NCBI GenBank assembly: GCA_028023455.1
Contig: JAQFVV010000050.1
Location: 1 to 64,000 of the forward strand
From: Epiperipatus broadwayi
Taxonomy: Eukaryota > Onychophora > Udeonychophora > Euonychophora > Peripatidae
Reading direction: 5' to 3'
DNA: 64,000 bases
Shown here: one piece after another, positions 12,564 to 23,400 of the stretch
How the letters are laid out: each line of letters starts with the position of its first letter
Position numbering within the stretch: position 1 is the first letter of the stretch
The notes under the pieces: generated by a model
Told to the model about the DNA's origin: nothing
What the model saw: only the letters and a program-made list of their open reading frames with translations
Databases searched by the model: none
Program-made: the position numbers and the translations under genes

Positions 12564-13680
12564 AAAGACAAACATAATCATAACAAGCAGAAATAAATAT
12601 ATATTTATAATACATTACGTAATTTAACAGGAATTATCAAACCTTTTTTTTTAATTCAGTAAAAAAAGAAAAGAAGTTTATTAGTTTGTTTTTATCAAAA
12701 TGTTCCTTCAATATTCGATAGAATTAATTTATTATTATTGACCACTGTTTATTATATATATATTTAAACTTCTGTTAGAAGAAAGATAAATGAATAAGAT
12801 AAAATCAAACTTTTATAATAGCTAACATTAAAAAAGATTAAAAGTGTCTTTTTAAAAAATGAAGAAAACAATATATATCTCTAAAAATAAATGTTCACAA
12901 AGTTTTTAAGGAACGAAATGGCAACCGCGATAGAGTAGCCACTCTATTTTTTGTAATATTATTATTGAAATGGAAAGAAAAGCGGAGCGTCGAACATTTA
13001 GAAATTAAGAAAATCCAAGCCATTTATCATTCCGCTATAAAATTTATCGAAATCGGAAAAAATACAATGGAATGAACAAGTTTTGCTTAACAAAGATCTT
13101 CTTTGTCAAAAAAAAAAATATATATTTGGTATACTTTTTTTAAACTTTTATATTCAAGGAGTTCGATTTAATTTATAACTTTTAAGAATGTCTTTCACAA
13201 ACATATTTTTTAACGTACTTATATAAACTATATAAATTATTTATATAATTTATATTAGCATTTTATTCTAAAAATAAAAATAGTAATAAAGAACAAAGAT
13301 TTAAAAAAACAGTATTAGAATATCAAATTTTTCAATTTGTTTATCAACTTTAAGACACAGATTTAACCAAAGAATCATTTTAAAACATAAAATACACAAC
13401 TGAAAGCTTTATAGTTATATCTTTTAATTTAAAGTGTACAAACACCGTCATAACTACATACTTTTGTTTTTGGCACAATGAATAAAAATAACAGATGAAT
13501 AAAAATAAATGGTTTATTGCTCGGGAATTCATGAAAGGTTTAAGCACTAAAAGTGAGGGAGATTATAAAAAGTTCAAACATTGGTAGGCAGGGATTGGTT
13601 TCTATCCACTTTTCACACCTTGTGGAGCAATGCAATCATAAATATATGACCAAAGACATATAGAAAAGATGTATAAAAAC
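12564..13680. other. Spacer with a short GC-richer patch
   Basis: Mostly AT-rich. The patch at 12910-13080 (gcaaccgcgatagagtagcc, aaaagcggagcgtcg) is less AT-rich but matches nothing I recognise. Confidence 0.35.
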
Positions 13681-14160
13681 AGGCAAAACTCACTATATGT
13701 ATTGCCACACACAGCAAGCCAGAGCAATCAATGGATGCCAGAAGGCTTGTGCATAAAATCCCCATCTAGTGCCTACTCATCCAATATCCCCAGACTAGTT
13801 TCTGGCTTGTGGCCTTCGTCAGTGAGGAGCCTTGGATCTGAGAGCACTGCATCTAGATCTTAGGATCCAATGAACCCTCCAGCAACAACCTTTTATTTCC
13901 ATTTAACCACAAAATTAGGAGTCTTAAACTGAAAACACTTTAATGTTTTCAATCCAAGCCCATTAGCTTATATAGTCATATGGGTCTGAACCCAGTTCAG
14001 TACCCATACATTTTGGTGTCTTTGGTTCTTTAATAACCATAGCCACCACTGTCCTATTAGGCAGGATTGGTTTTAAGCCAATAAACATCACATGACCACC
14101 ACCTCTTATGCTTGTGTATAACTATTATTAAAACAGGCAAAACTCACTATATGTATTACA
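13681..14160 (-). mobile_element. Hammerhead repeat family A, full unit plus start of a second (about 454-bp period)
   Basis: The segment aggcaaaactcactatatg occurs at 13681 and again at 14135, which gives a unit of about 454 bp. This is the most complete family A copy. In minus-strand order it has an upstream part with the motif aggtggtggtcatgtgatg, a middle part, the ribozyme at 13837-13779 and the shared 3' block. It codes for nothing. The second unit breaks off at 14160 and is joined directly to family B sequence, making a chimeric junction. Tandem units with one ribozyme each are the hallmark of retrozymes. Confidence 0.8.
13779..13837 (-). ncRNA. Family A hammerhead ribozyme, intact (type I, minimal helix III)
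   Basis: On the minus strand helix I is built from ATCCAA and TCCTCA upstream, pairing with TGGGGA and TTGGAT downstream: 6+6 pairs, one of them G-T, around an internal loop of GGC against TA. The core is CTGACGA, then a GGC-CACAA-GCC hairpin, then GAAA. Helix III is A-C/G-T closed by a two-base TA loop. U16.1 and H17=C give the GTC site, with cleavage between 13793 and 13792. All invariant bases are present. Such a small helix III usually needs dimeric RNA, as in Penelope-type and retrozyme hammerheads. Confidence 0.88.
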
Positions 14161-14213
14161 CATTTGATGCCGAGCCAGCACTCATCAGTTGACCCAGATC
14201 ACAATCTTTTACA
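14160..14213 (-). ncRNA. Family B hammerhead ribozyme, G12 mutated
   Basis: Minus strand: GATCTGGGTCAA, CTGATGA (14188-14182), a GTGCTG/CGGCAT stem II with a GCT loop, then CAAA where GAAA is expected. The downstream strand of helix I is lost at the chimeric junction with family A, so this is not a functional ribozyme. Confidence 0.6.
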
Positions 14214-14271
14214 CATATCTTTATCATTGTTCAGCATATACCCTATGAAAAATGATAAAAAAATGTATGTA

Positions 14272-14341
14272 AGATTTTGATCTGGGCCAACTGATGAGTG
14301 CTGAATCAGTATGAAGAGTGCATTTTGGGGATCATAAATTT
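14272..14341 (+). ncRNA. Family B hammerhead ribozyme, near-intact core
   Basis: CTGATGA lies at 14291-14297, stem II GTGCTG/CAGTAT has an AAT loop, and GAAG stands where GAAA is usual (A15.1 to G). Helix I pairs GCCAA with TTGG next to the core and TGAT with ATCA further out. The G15.1 change leaves a possible wobble with U16.1, so weak activity cannot be excluded. Confidence 0.6.
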
Positions 14342-14639
14342 TTCCCATGTGTTTGGTCATATGCTTAGGATTACACCTCTCCACAATGTGTAAAAAGTGG
14401 ATAGAAACCAGAAGTGAGTGGCATAGTAAAAATTACACTACAGAAATATTATTCATTAAATGGATAATCAGTGTAATGAATGAGAGCCATAAATTATTAA
14501 TATTAGGAGGCAGGACCTATTAGTTTCAAACACCAGAGTCCTCCTACTCTACTACTGAAGTAAAACATTTGGATCACAGGGGAATTATAACTCTTAAAGA
14601 CGTTCTTTTGGTAATTCTCATATTTTCTTCTCAAAGCTT

Positions 14640-15310
14640 TTAATTTTAAGTTTGAAATAGGGCTCTTTTAATACTCTTTACTCTGTTATTATTAATAATA
14701 GGACTAAAGATAAATGTTACAAAGGCTAAAGTAATGTTTAGTGGTTCTCTGAGTAAAAAAATGAAGTTTAATAATCTTGCATTAAAATCAATTAATAATA
14801 AGAAATATTTTATCAGATTATTAATACAGATGAACTTACATTAGATGAAATTAACTTAGAATTAAACTTGCATCAAGTGTTTTGTTAAAAATAACCTAAT
14901 GCAAATACATTTAAAAGGAACAGTTTTTAGTGGATACATTTTAGCAATTATTACATACTGATCTGAAATTTAGACACTAAACTCAAAAACAAAACTTGAG
15001 TTCAAATCACTCAAAAATGTATGAAAAAGTTGAATATCGGGAGTGCCAAGAAGAGATAAAAAATAAAATGTGGATAAAATAATAAATAGATATCACTGAC
15101 ATCCTTAAAAAAATAAAATATAACTGGGCTGAATATGTTGCTCAAAGAGATAATAACAATTGGAATATTAAAATAGATCCTTAAAGATTGTTTAAGATCT
15201 AGTAAAAATCAACATATTAAGGAAGTTGGAATAATATTAGAAGAAGCTATAGATTAAAAAAAGTAGATTAAATTTGAAAAGTCAATGATACTACAATGGA
15301 ATGATAATTT
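14640..15310 (+). pseudogene. RTE-clade LINE 3' fragment, heavily decayed
   Basis: The segment translates in part to GLKINVTKAKVMF, followed by degraded versions of YLGQIINTDG, VLTYGSETWTLN and WAGHIARRDDN, in the order seen in the intact RTE ORF at 52435-55245. Stops and frameshifts are frequent. It is more diverged than the copy at 12032. Confidence 0.65.
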
Positions 15311-15690
15311 TATCAGTTTTAGTCATCTGTCAAAACTTTATTAATACTCCTTTAACATTTTAAGCAAATATTTTTTATTTATAACAGTTTCAACTGTCCT
15401 AGCAGTCTTCCCCAGATTTATAAAATAAAACTTAATTTTCTAATTTTTTCTATTTCTTATTCTGTTTCTACTTTGGTTAATAGACAATTATTTCTGAATT
15501 TTATCATTAATATTTTGAGCAGAATAATTAATGCAAATTATTTATGACTATTTAATGAATCGATACTGTTGTGTTAATATATTATTACATTAAAACTAAG
15601 GGCTATTTATAAATAAACTATTTCATGTATATGTATTTTTTTTTAAATTTAATTTTAAAGAATAATATAAATATAAAACATATATAGTTT
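15311..15690. other. AT-rich spacer
   Basis: No feature recognised. Confidence 0.4.
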
Positions 15691-16215
15691 TGGGATATTT
15701 AGTTTGGGAATAGGGATAATTTTAGATAGAGTTTTTAAATGCTTTCTCTTGAAGAATTTATCGGAAAATCTTGTTTAGAGTTATTAGCACACTCATTAAA
15801 TTATATTTGTAATACAAGTTTATTAAATTAAATCATGATATACGACTTTATTTTTTACTATTATAGTTTGACTTTCAAGGCTTTGGCAATGTTATATAGT
15901 TAATGCTATTAATATATAGTGTAACTGAAGTCTCTTCAGGCCCATATAGCTATTTAAGTTAGATAGGATTTGAAGACATATAGATGTCCAAAAATTTCAG
16001 ATTTTCTACTTAATAGTTAAGTAGATGAGTTGGTATTTGAAATCTAGTGTCTGATATCCTAGCATTTCATTGAGGATAGCCATCAGTTCAAAACCGGTCT
16101 GGGGATAGGGGTAATTCTAGATAAGATTTTTAAATGCTTTCTCAAGGCATTTATTGGAAAAGCTTGTTTAGAGCTATTAACATGCTCATTATATTACATT
16201 GTATATATAACATAC
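15691..16215 (+). mobile_element. Hammerhead repeat family C, tandem partial plus full unit (about 395-bp period)
   Basis: The post-ribozyme segment (tagggataattttagata, aaatgctttctc, agagttattagca) occurs at 15711 and again at about 16106, a spacing of 395 bp. Between them lies the rest of the unit (gttaatgctattaatatat, cccatatagctatttaag, gaagacatatag). The first unit lacks its ribozyme and the second carries a degraded one. Confidence 0.7.
16053..16112 (+). ncRNA. Family C hammerhead ribozyme, degraded
   Basis: TTGAGGA at 16070-16076 stands for CTGAGGA and CAAAACCGGTC for GAAACCGGTC, so both C3 and G12 are lost. The GTC site and the helix I strand TGGGGATA are kept. Probably inactive. Confidence 0.55.
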
Positions 16216-16870
16216 ATTTATGAATAAATTTAATTTCAGTAGAATAATACAGGCATGATATCATTATTCCAACCTTCTTAATTTTTAACTATTTTGGGAT
16301 TAAAAAAATTATAAATTTGAATAAAAAACATTCAAATGTAATAATTATAACAGGTAAGGGTGTGTGTGTTTTAGAATCCATCTTATCCATAAATACTGAT
16401 ACCAATTCTCAAAACTCAGTATAAATCAAAAACAAAGCAAATATAAAAATAATACATGAGCAGTTCTTCACTCTAGTGATATCTAGCATAAGCTTAAGTA
16501 ATCAGTGTAACCATATGCAAAGTACAATCTTGATTCTCTTTTATTTAAATTCTGTTCTGGACTGTTTTCTGGTTCCTGCCTTTATTGTTGTGTCCTGAGT
16601 TCAAAGTTGAAAGAAATGCAGATATGCTTTTAATTATGTCACAGATAATGACAAAAGCCACAAAACTGGTATGAGAATTTAAGTAGTAAGGATAGATATT
16701 TTATATGCATTATGATAATGACTGATTACTGAAGCTTACATTAGATGGCAGTGAAGTAGAGAGCTGCCCTTGCATTATCATATTGTTTTAAGTTGATAAT
16801 TTAAAGATTTTTGTTATTATTAAATAGAAGGCAAAATAGTTATAATGAAGCCCCACAGTAAAAATTTAAT
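16216..16870. other. AT-rich spacer
   Basis: No feature recognised. Confidence 0.35.
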
Positions 16871-16879
16871 TCATTACTG

Positions 16880-17205
16880 TAGCAAATTCTCCTTACAGTA
16901 ATACCACCCAATGTAAGCCTGGTGCCACCCAATGCAAGCCCGCTGCCTACTCATCCCATATCCTCAGACTAGTTTCTAACTTGTGGCTTTCATCAGAGAA
17001 GAGCATTGGATCTGAGATCATACAAGTTAGAAACTAGCCTGGGGATAATGGATAATTAGGCACTAGACAAAACTTTTTGCACAAACTTATTGCACCTATT
17101 GGATGATTAGTCACTAGACAGGACTTTATGCACAAACTTCTTGCATCCTTTGATTATTAAGGCTTGCACTGGGTGGCACTACTATATGAAGAGTCTACTA
17201 CTGTT
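16880..17205. mobile_element. Family A inverted pair
   Basis: A minus-oriented copy (16880-17011) with a ribozyme is joined to a plus-oriented copy (17012-17205) whose ribozyme lacks its CTGATGA part. In the plus copy the segment gactttatgcacaaacttnttgcat occurs twice, about 50 bp apart, so it has a short internal duplication. The outer ends share the cttcatatagtagtgccaccc-type terminus. Confidence 0.65.
16953..17011 (-). ncRNA. Family A hammerhead ribozyme, core intact
   Basis: Minus strand: ATCCAATGCTCTTCT, CTGATGA (16996-16990), stem II AGC/GTT with a CACAA loop, GAAA, ACTAGT, C, then TGAGGATATGGGAT. All core bases are canonical, and cleavage would fall between 16967 and 16966. Helix I has a T-T mismatch next to the core and one weak outer pair, so activity may be reduced. 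Confidence 0.75.
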
Positions 17206-17640
17206 TAATAGCTTGTATAAGAATAGGAAATATTGATCATATGATGATTTAGTGGTTTCAATTCATTACAACAGAAAAATGTATCCTAAACATTCAATAA
17301 TTTATTTTTTAAAAAATGTTTAAAGGTGAGAATTAATGATAATTAATAAAGAGTTTATAAGCACATTATTAAAAGAGTATTAACGTATATGTAAATAAAG
17401 TGTATAAATCATTTTATTTATAAGAACAAAATTATTATAATGTTTTACTGGTAATTTTAACATTTTAAGAAGTGTGAGAGTCAAATTGGATATAATATGA
17501 ATGAGGTCATCTTTTTCAAATCCAATTGGTTAAAATAAAAATAAAGCATGTAAAAAAAAAGAAAAGAAAAAGAATTGAAATTAATATAATGTACATTAAA
17601 AAAATTTTTTTTTCACCTTTTATATATATTATCTGATTTT
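17206..17640. other. AT-rich spacer
   Basis: No feature recognised. Confidence 0.35.
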
Positions 17641-17644
17641 TTGA

Positions 17645-18060
17645 ATAATTACATAAGATTTGAAATACAGGCATTCTCATACCTGGAACTTAATTCTAAA
17701 TATAGGGGATTTGAACAAAGACTTTGGAGGGAGGGGGATTTGGGAATTCAATCATCAGATTTTCACTGGTATGGATGGCTGAAGAGTTGGAGGTTGGATG
17801 AGATTGAACCTGTCCCTTAAAGTATGAAGATTTGCTATCTTATTATAAACTGAGTACTGATTATATATATCTGTGATGATAATCTGGACCTACTGATGAG
17901 TGCTGGTTCAGCACAAAATACATATATTGGTGATTATTTACCTCTTCTACATGTGTGTGGTCATGTGTATCAGTAGTGTAAGATAGTGTGGATAGTTGAA
18001 GGTTGCTTGAAAGTCTGAGTTCAAATCCCCTATATTTATAATTACATAATTGTTTCTTTT
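17645..18060. mobile_element. Hammerhead repeat family B, short inverted piece joined to a plus copy
   Basis: 17645-17725 carries the family B tail in minus orientation (gaaatacaggcattc, ataggggatttgaac). 17740-18060 is a plus copy from atcatcagattttcac through the ribozyme to tcaaatcccctatattt. The two pieces are joined 5' end to 5' end, as also seen near 28900. Confidence 0.75.
17878..17942 (+). ncRNA. Family B hammerhead ribozyme, G12 to A
   Basis: GATAATC, TGG and ACCTA lead into CTGATGA at 17893-17899. A perfect GTGCTG-GTT-CAGCAC stem II follows, then AAAA where GAAA is expected. TACATA, T and A come next, with the cleavage position at 17926/17927, then TTGGTGATTATT as the other strand of helix I. 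The single core loss, cacGAAA to cacAAAA, is a CpG-to-CpA change. Confidence 0.72.
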
Positions 18061-18489
18061 TAATTTTTGCAGCAAAAATAAAATTGTAACAAACAATTTA
18101 ATGTAAATATTTTTAAATAATTTAATCAACACACAAAACTGTAAAATGCATATTTTAATTAATTTAAAGCAATTCTAAATTTTAATTTTGGTGCACTTTA
18201 TATTAGCAAAGTTTTTTAAATTATATAATGAATGATACTTATTTTATGAAAAGATATCTTATTTTACAATTTTATTGTTGTATTCATTGCTTTAAAAATT
18301 ATTTGAAGAAAAAATAAATTTAAAAACATTGATTGATAAAAATTAATCGTATTTACATAGTTATAAAACTTTAATGTCTTTTAGTTGAGAGTATATACAT
18401 TTGTAATGAGAAGACAAGTTTCTTCACAATTTATTTAAGTACAAAAAATAAAAATTAGGCAATTTATATTTTAACTAGTGTTTTACAAT

Positions 18490-18770
18490 AACAATTAATT
18501 ATAGATTTGAACCCAGAACCTTCAAGCTCTCTTCAGCTACTCACTCCATCTTATACAAGCCATACACATTTTCACACTCATGTGATCTCCAGTATATGTA
18601 TTTTGTTCTCCAACAGCACTCATTGTCAGTCCAGATCATCATCTCCCACACACATAATAGGTATATTGATTGTATGAAATAAAGTAGATAGCTGAAGGCA
18701 GTTTCAACATCTGTGTTCACGACCTCTAAAATTATATCTAAACTCCAAGTATATAAATTATACTTGTATT
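18490..18770 (-). mobile_element. Hammerhead repeat family B, diverged minus copy
   Basis: The order matches the minus-strand family B units: atttgaacccagaaccttcaag, then a degraded ribozyme, then gatcatcatctcccacacac. The ribozyme core (18580-18640, minus) reads CAATGAG and AAAA with a broken stem II and is certainly inactive. Confidence 0.6.
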
Positions 18771-19092
18771 CAAATATTACAAAAACAAGTAATGAAAAAA
18801 AAGCTGTCAACTTTATGCATAAATGTTGATATAAGGTTTTTAAAATAAATGTTTAGTTTATAAGTGCCATTTTTTTTAGTTTTAGATAGCTAGAGCCCAT
18901 GGGCTAAATGTGACTTTTTGATCACAATCTCATGACTCCTTTTATCATTATAAATATAAATACATTTTTCTTTTCATATAATTTTTAAAAAATATTTTGT
19001 AATTCTAAACGATATTCACTTTCCTCTAGGAGAGGAAAAATGTGCATTACAACAGATTATTTCTTAAATATGCTCTATCTCTGTCAAGTGTT
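18771..19092. other. AT-rich spacer
   Basis: No feature recognised. Confidence 0.35.
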
Positions 19093-19192
19093 GTTAGCCG
19101 AAAGGTCATTGCAGCCACCTTGCAAACAAGTAGTTGGTTTCAGACAGTTGTAGGTTCACTTCCTAGCCGATGCTATGACATAAGAAAAAAAA
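19093..19192 (+). mobile_element. tRNA-derived SINE, diverged
   Basis: An A-box-like tagccgaaaggtcattgc and a B-box-like taggttcacttcctagc lie about 55 bases apart and are followed by ctatgacataagaaaaaaaaa. The B box, the gacata segment and the A-rich tail match the SINE at 9268. The spacing between boxes is longer, with an apparent insertion. Confidence 0.65.
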
Positions 19193-20640
19193 AGCTCTAT
19201 CTTATAGAAAAGTAATTATTGTATATGATGAATATTTATTAGAAATTTCTGAATAAATTATACTGTCCAAGTAATTTTTTGTTTTGTTTATTTATTTCTA
19301 AGATGATTTTTATTTTCATTAGGATGTACAATGTATGAGTATACATTACTTACACATACATATAATCAATATATGTATGTATACATTATATTTTCATTTC
19401 TATTATATTTATGAAAATAAATATGTAACATAATAAATTAGTATTTTTCATTCTTTAAAATAAAAAAACATTGTTGAAATGCTAATTCATTAATAAGGAC
19501 AATTGATAAGGTAATAACCTTTAAGTTCAAATGCAATTTATCAATGAATTAAAGGAAATGAAATTAACTCAATGATTTAATATAGAATTGTAATATCATG
19601 ATATATAATATGATATGCTTTAGCAGGTTCATGCAACTATAAACAGGAAAAATCAAATAATTTAAAGAGAGATTAAAGATTTTATCTTTTCAGTAATATC
19701 ATCACAAGGACTTATATTGTGTTCGATTTAAAGAACAGTGTATAAGATAAAATCCATATTTTTGAACGATTTAATAAGAAAGCTTATTAGAAGAAATTTC
19801 TAATATTTCTTAAAGAAAAGTAATTTCTAAATCACTTAATTTGAATATATTTTTGTATTCTATAAAGATCATTCTAATTGGAGTTCTAAATATAAAGATC
19901 ATTTTTTAAAAAAAAAAACACTTTACAAAAACTTCAAGTAAATTGAATGAATGAACTTTACATTATAAAAAAATGCAAATGAATAGAACCCCAATTTTAT
20001 TGTAGGATATATAAAATGTGCTTGTCTAATCAAATATATATATATATGAGTAACAACTTTTGTCAAATGCCTTTAAAATTATATATAGGCTATATTTTCG
20101 AAATGGAATTATAATTGCTAATAAAAGAACTGTGTATAAAAGAAGTGGTTGTCTATATTCAAGGAGAAAATTAAACATCAACTTGAGATCTCATATTATC
20201 TTTTTCAATGCATAATAACTAAGGAATTAAGAATTTTATCTTTGAAGGATTTTAATTAGTGAATTCCAGGAACATCTAGGACTATTTCATTAATTTTTAT
20301 AATTACTATTCTTAAAAATTACAATTGGTGAACATTAATCTCATTTCCTTTATCATTAACTTCATTTCATTGAAGAAATGAATAAGAAGAGAAGATCAAT
20401 AGTTTAAAATATTTTTTTTTTAAAATTTAATAAAAATTTAAATATGGGATAGGGAATATTAACATGGGAAAGGCATATAAATGTATTAAAGGGATAGAGT
20501 GAATTTAGAGGTAAGAAATTGAATTATTCTTCAATTTACATTTTTTTTATGACATGACACTACTTTGTTTGTACTAATTCAAATAGTTTAATAAACATTG
20601 TTTATTATAGTTGAATAGATGATTAACATTGGTATGAAAT
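19193..20640. other. AT-rich spacer
   Basis: No feature recognised. Confidence 0.35.
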
Positions 20641-20647
20641 ATATATT

Positions 20648-20678
20648 GAAACGGAAACCTCCAATCCCTTTCCGTTTC
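20648..20678. repeat. Perfect 10-bp hairpin
   Basis: GAAACGGAAA and TTTCCGTTTC form a perfect stem around an 11-base loop in otherwise AT-rich DNA. Its function is unknown. It lies about 80 bases upstream of a TATA-like element. Confidence 0.5.
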
Positions 20679-20755
20679 ACCATCAACCTAATGACCTACT
20701 CGTCTGAACTAGTTTCGAACCTATCTTAAATGTAAAAATGTCATATGTAAAAATG

Positions 20756-20800
20756 TTATATATAAGTCGAGCGGGAAGACTTTGCTATAATGGCCGCTTG
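20756..20800 (+). promoter_or_regulatory. Possible TATA promoter 1
   Basis: A tatataag sequence at 20757 is followed by the GC-rich segment gtcgagcgggaagac. A similar arrangement occurs at 21540. No transcript start can be proven from sequence. Confidence 0.2.
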
Positions 20801-21539
20801 AGTTGCATCATCCATTTACATACGAAACACGCTATAATTAGACAGGTTTGATAAAATTATAGTGGAGAAATGCTCATAATTTATTATAAAATGTTTTATT
20901 AATTTTCAGTCAATTCTTAATTATATTCGCTATTATTTCGTATGTGGATGGATAAGTTAAACATTGGACTGATATATATATATATTTAAGTTTAAATAAA
21001 GATACTGTAAAACATTTTATTTAAATTATATTTAACGTTTTTCTGATTTAATGTTTTACATATATAATTGAAACTAAAGTATTTTCTTTAAATTTGTTTT
21101 TTTTTTAATAAACAAATAATATTGTAAGAACAAATATGTTAAAAGTTATTTATTTCAGTAAAATAAAAATCATCCATTTGTAATTAAAAATGAGAATTTG
21201 GTGTAAACAAGATATCAATTAGTGACTGCACGCCGGGTAAAAAGTAAAATCTAGTTTACTGATTGATTTTTGTTTGCAACAAAAGACTTTATCATTAAAT
21301 CAGAATACCGTTCCTTCTGCTAAGCTTTAACATTCTTTAACACTTAAAAAGGAATTTAATTAATGAAACTGAATCAAATTATATAATTTATATATTTTAA
21401 TAATTTTAAGTAATTAAACGTAACACCTCGGAGATGTTATCTGTTGTAGAAATTGGATTATATTATTTTGTTTAATTAAAAGTCAATTGGTCCCGAGGCT
21501 AATGAAATTCCAAAAAGGTGTTAAAGTTTAGTCGAAATG

Positions 21540-21955
21540 TATAAATAGGGCTTATTTTAAGCGGGAAGATATACTCCATCTTGCTTTTGAAGAGCTATTA
21601 TTATCCAAGTTATAAATTGTTTAATTTTACCATGTCTGGCTAAAGTCAGGCACAATTTAGCTGCTGTTCCCGTGATGGAACGCCGAGTTCAATCCATCAA
21701 ATGCCGAAGCAACAACCAAAAGCTTATACCAAATGAAAGATGCCGTATGCTGCTAAAAGGGACTTGCCATCGTTCCAACACCATTTTAAATCATCTCGCA
21801 ACTGAATAAGAACATGCCATAAGCCGCCAAAGAACTCACCTTCATTTCAGCTCGAATCTATCCAGTCCAGCTATAGAACTGTTATAATATTATTTAAAAT
21901 AGCAGAGCTCTGTGAATTTCAAAAACAATCATGATTTCTTCAAAAACAGGTTAGC
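21540..21955 (+). promoter_or_regulatory. Possible TATA promoter and non-coding first exon
   Basis: TATAAATAGGG starts at 21540. About 21 bases on is gcgggaagatatactcc, shared in part with the element at 20771. From 21570 to 21950 base composition is clearly less AT-rich than the surroundings (for example ctgctgttcccgtgatggaacgc in two parts), and the block ends with aaaacag followed by gttagc, a possible splice donor. No long frame is open, so a non-coding or 5' untranslated exon would be the reading. An old repeat is an equally good explanation. Confidence 0.25.
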
Positions 21956-22248
21956 TAACCATATTATCGAAACTTCTTTCTAAATTGTTTTTCAAATAAT
22001 CTTTAAATTCTATAATATGAAATACTTTTGTAAATTTCTGTGTTAATTAATGTTTTGCTATATAATTTAATCACTGCAGTTATATTTTGCGTTTCTTTTG
22101 CTTATTTTTAATTATTATTAGTTGTGCCTATGTTTCGAAACGGCGTGCATTTTATTATAGAGTATGTTTTTAAACATATAAATCTAAAATCTTCGTATTA
22201 TTATTTATATAGCGTCATTTCGTGCGCTGTTTCGAAACCCAAATTCAT

Positions 22249-23400
22249 ATTTTGTCATTTATATAAATAAGCATTTATTTTTATAGCGTCTGCATATAAT
22301 TGTAATTTACATTCATATCGGCCTTTCAAACCAATTGTGCAAACGCTTTGCGAATGTTAAATAATAAATGAATGCCTTCTGATCAATACAAGATATAGAA
22401 TTTATGCAGGAATAAAAAGAATCCTCTTATTCCTACGACTCAAATATTTATATATGAGCAAATCTGAAGTACTTGCACAGAAGGCGTGATGATAGAACGG
22501 TCACTTTTAAATTACTATATACAATGTCTGAATGAATGACGCGATGAAATTTTCTAGAATTTACTAAACGTCATTCCAACTGAAACTTAATCATATATAT
22601 AAATAAGCATTTATTTTTATAGCATCTGCATATAATTGTAATTTACATTCATATCAGCCTTTCAAACCAATTGTGCAAACACTTTGCGAGTGTTAAATAA
22701 TAAATGAATGCCTTCTGATCAATACAAGATATAGAATTTATGCAGACACTATAAAAATAAATGCTTATTTATATATATGATTAAGTTTCAGTTGGAATGA
22801 CGTTTAGTAAATTCTAGAAAATTTCATCACGTCATTCATTCAGACATTGTATATAGTAATTTAAAAGTAACCGTTCTATCGTCACGCCTTCTGTGCAAGT
22901 ACTTCAGATTTGCTCATATATAAATATTTGAGTTGTAGGAATAAGAGGATTCTTTTTATTCCTGCATAAATTCTATATGAAGGCATTCATTTATTATTTA
23001 ACACTCGCAAAGCGTTTGCACAATTGGTTTGAAAGGCCGATATGAATGTAAATTACAATTATATGCAGACGCTATAAAAATAAATGCTTATTTATATATA
23101 TGATTAAGTTTCAGTTGGAATGACGTTTAGTAAATTCTAGAAAATTTCATCACGTCATTCATTCAGACATTGTATATAGTAATTTAAAAGTGACCGTTCT
23201 ATCGTCACGCCTTCTGTGCAAGTACTTCAGATTTGCTCATATATAAATATTTGAGTCGTAGCAATAAGAGGATTCTTTTTATTCCTGCATAAATTCTATA
23301 TCTTGTATTGATCAGAAGGCATTCATTTATTATTTAACACTCGCAAAGCATTTGCACAATTGGTTTGAAAGGCTGATATGAATGTAAATTTTGTCATTTA
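22249..23400. repeat. 1.15-kb cluster of one repeat unit in direct-direct-inverted-inverted order
   Basis: One unit of about 330 bp occurs as F1 (22262-22597), a shortened F2 (22598-22745), R1 (22746-23070) and R2 (23071-23387). F1 to F2 are offset by 337 bp and R1 to R2 by 323 bp. R units are reverse complements of F units over shared blocks such as cctttcaaaccaattgtgc and cttctgtgcaagtacttcag. The cluster is bounded by the 13-bp direct repeat attttgtcattta at 22249-22261 and 23388-23400, which looks like a target-site duplication. It has no coding capacity. It may be a non-autonomous fold-back element. Confidence 0.75.

Larger units (their letters stand above)
14160..14420. mobile_element. 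Family B fragments as an inverted pair of ribozymes
   Basis: A minus-oriented family B ribozyme end (14160-14213) and a plus-oriented one (14272-14341) face each other. They are separated by about 58 bases and flanked by complementary stretches (gatcacaatctttt against aagattttgatc). The plus part continues into tttcccatgtgtttggtcat, as in other family B units. The left edge is fused to family A at 14160. Confidence 0.7.

Noticed and set aside
17947-18810. Minus-strand ORFs of 61 and 89 codons over family B copies
   Set aside because: They lie on non-coding ribozyme repeats, are not conserved between copies and have AT-driven composition.
22249-23400. Hammerhead core in the F-F-R-R cluster
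   Set aside because: CTGAATGA followed later by GATGAAAT on one strand has an extra base in the core and no supporting stems.
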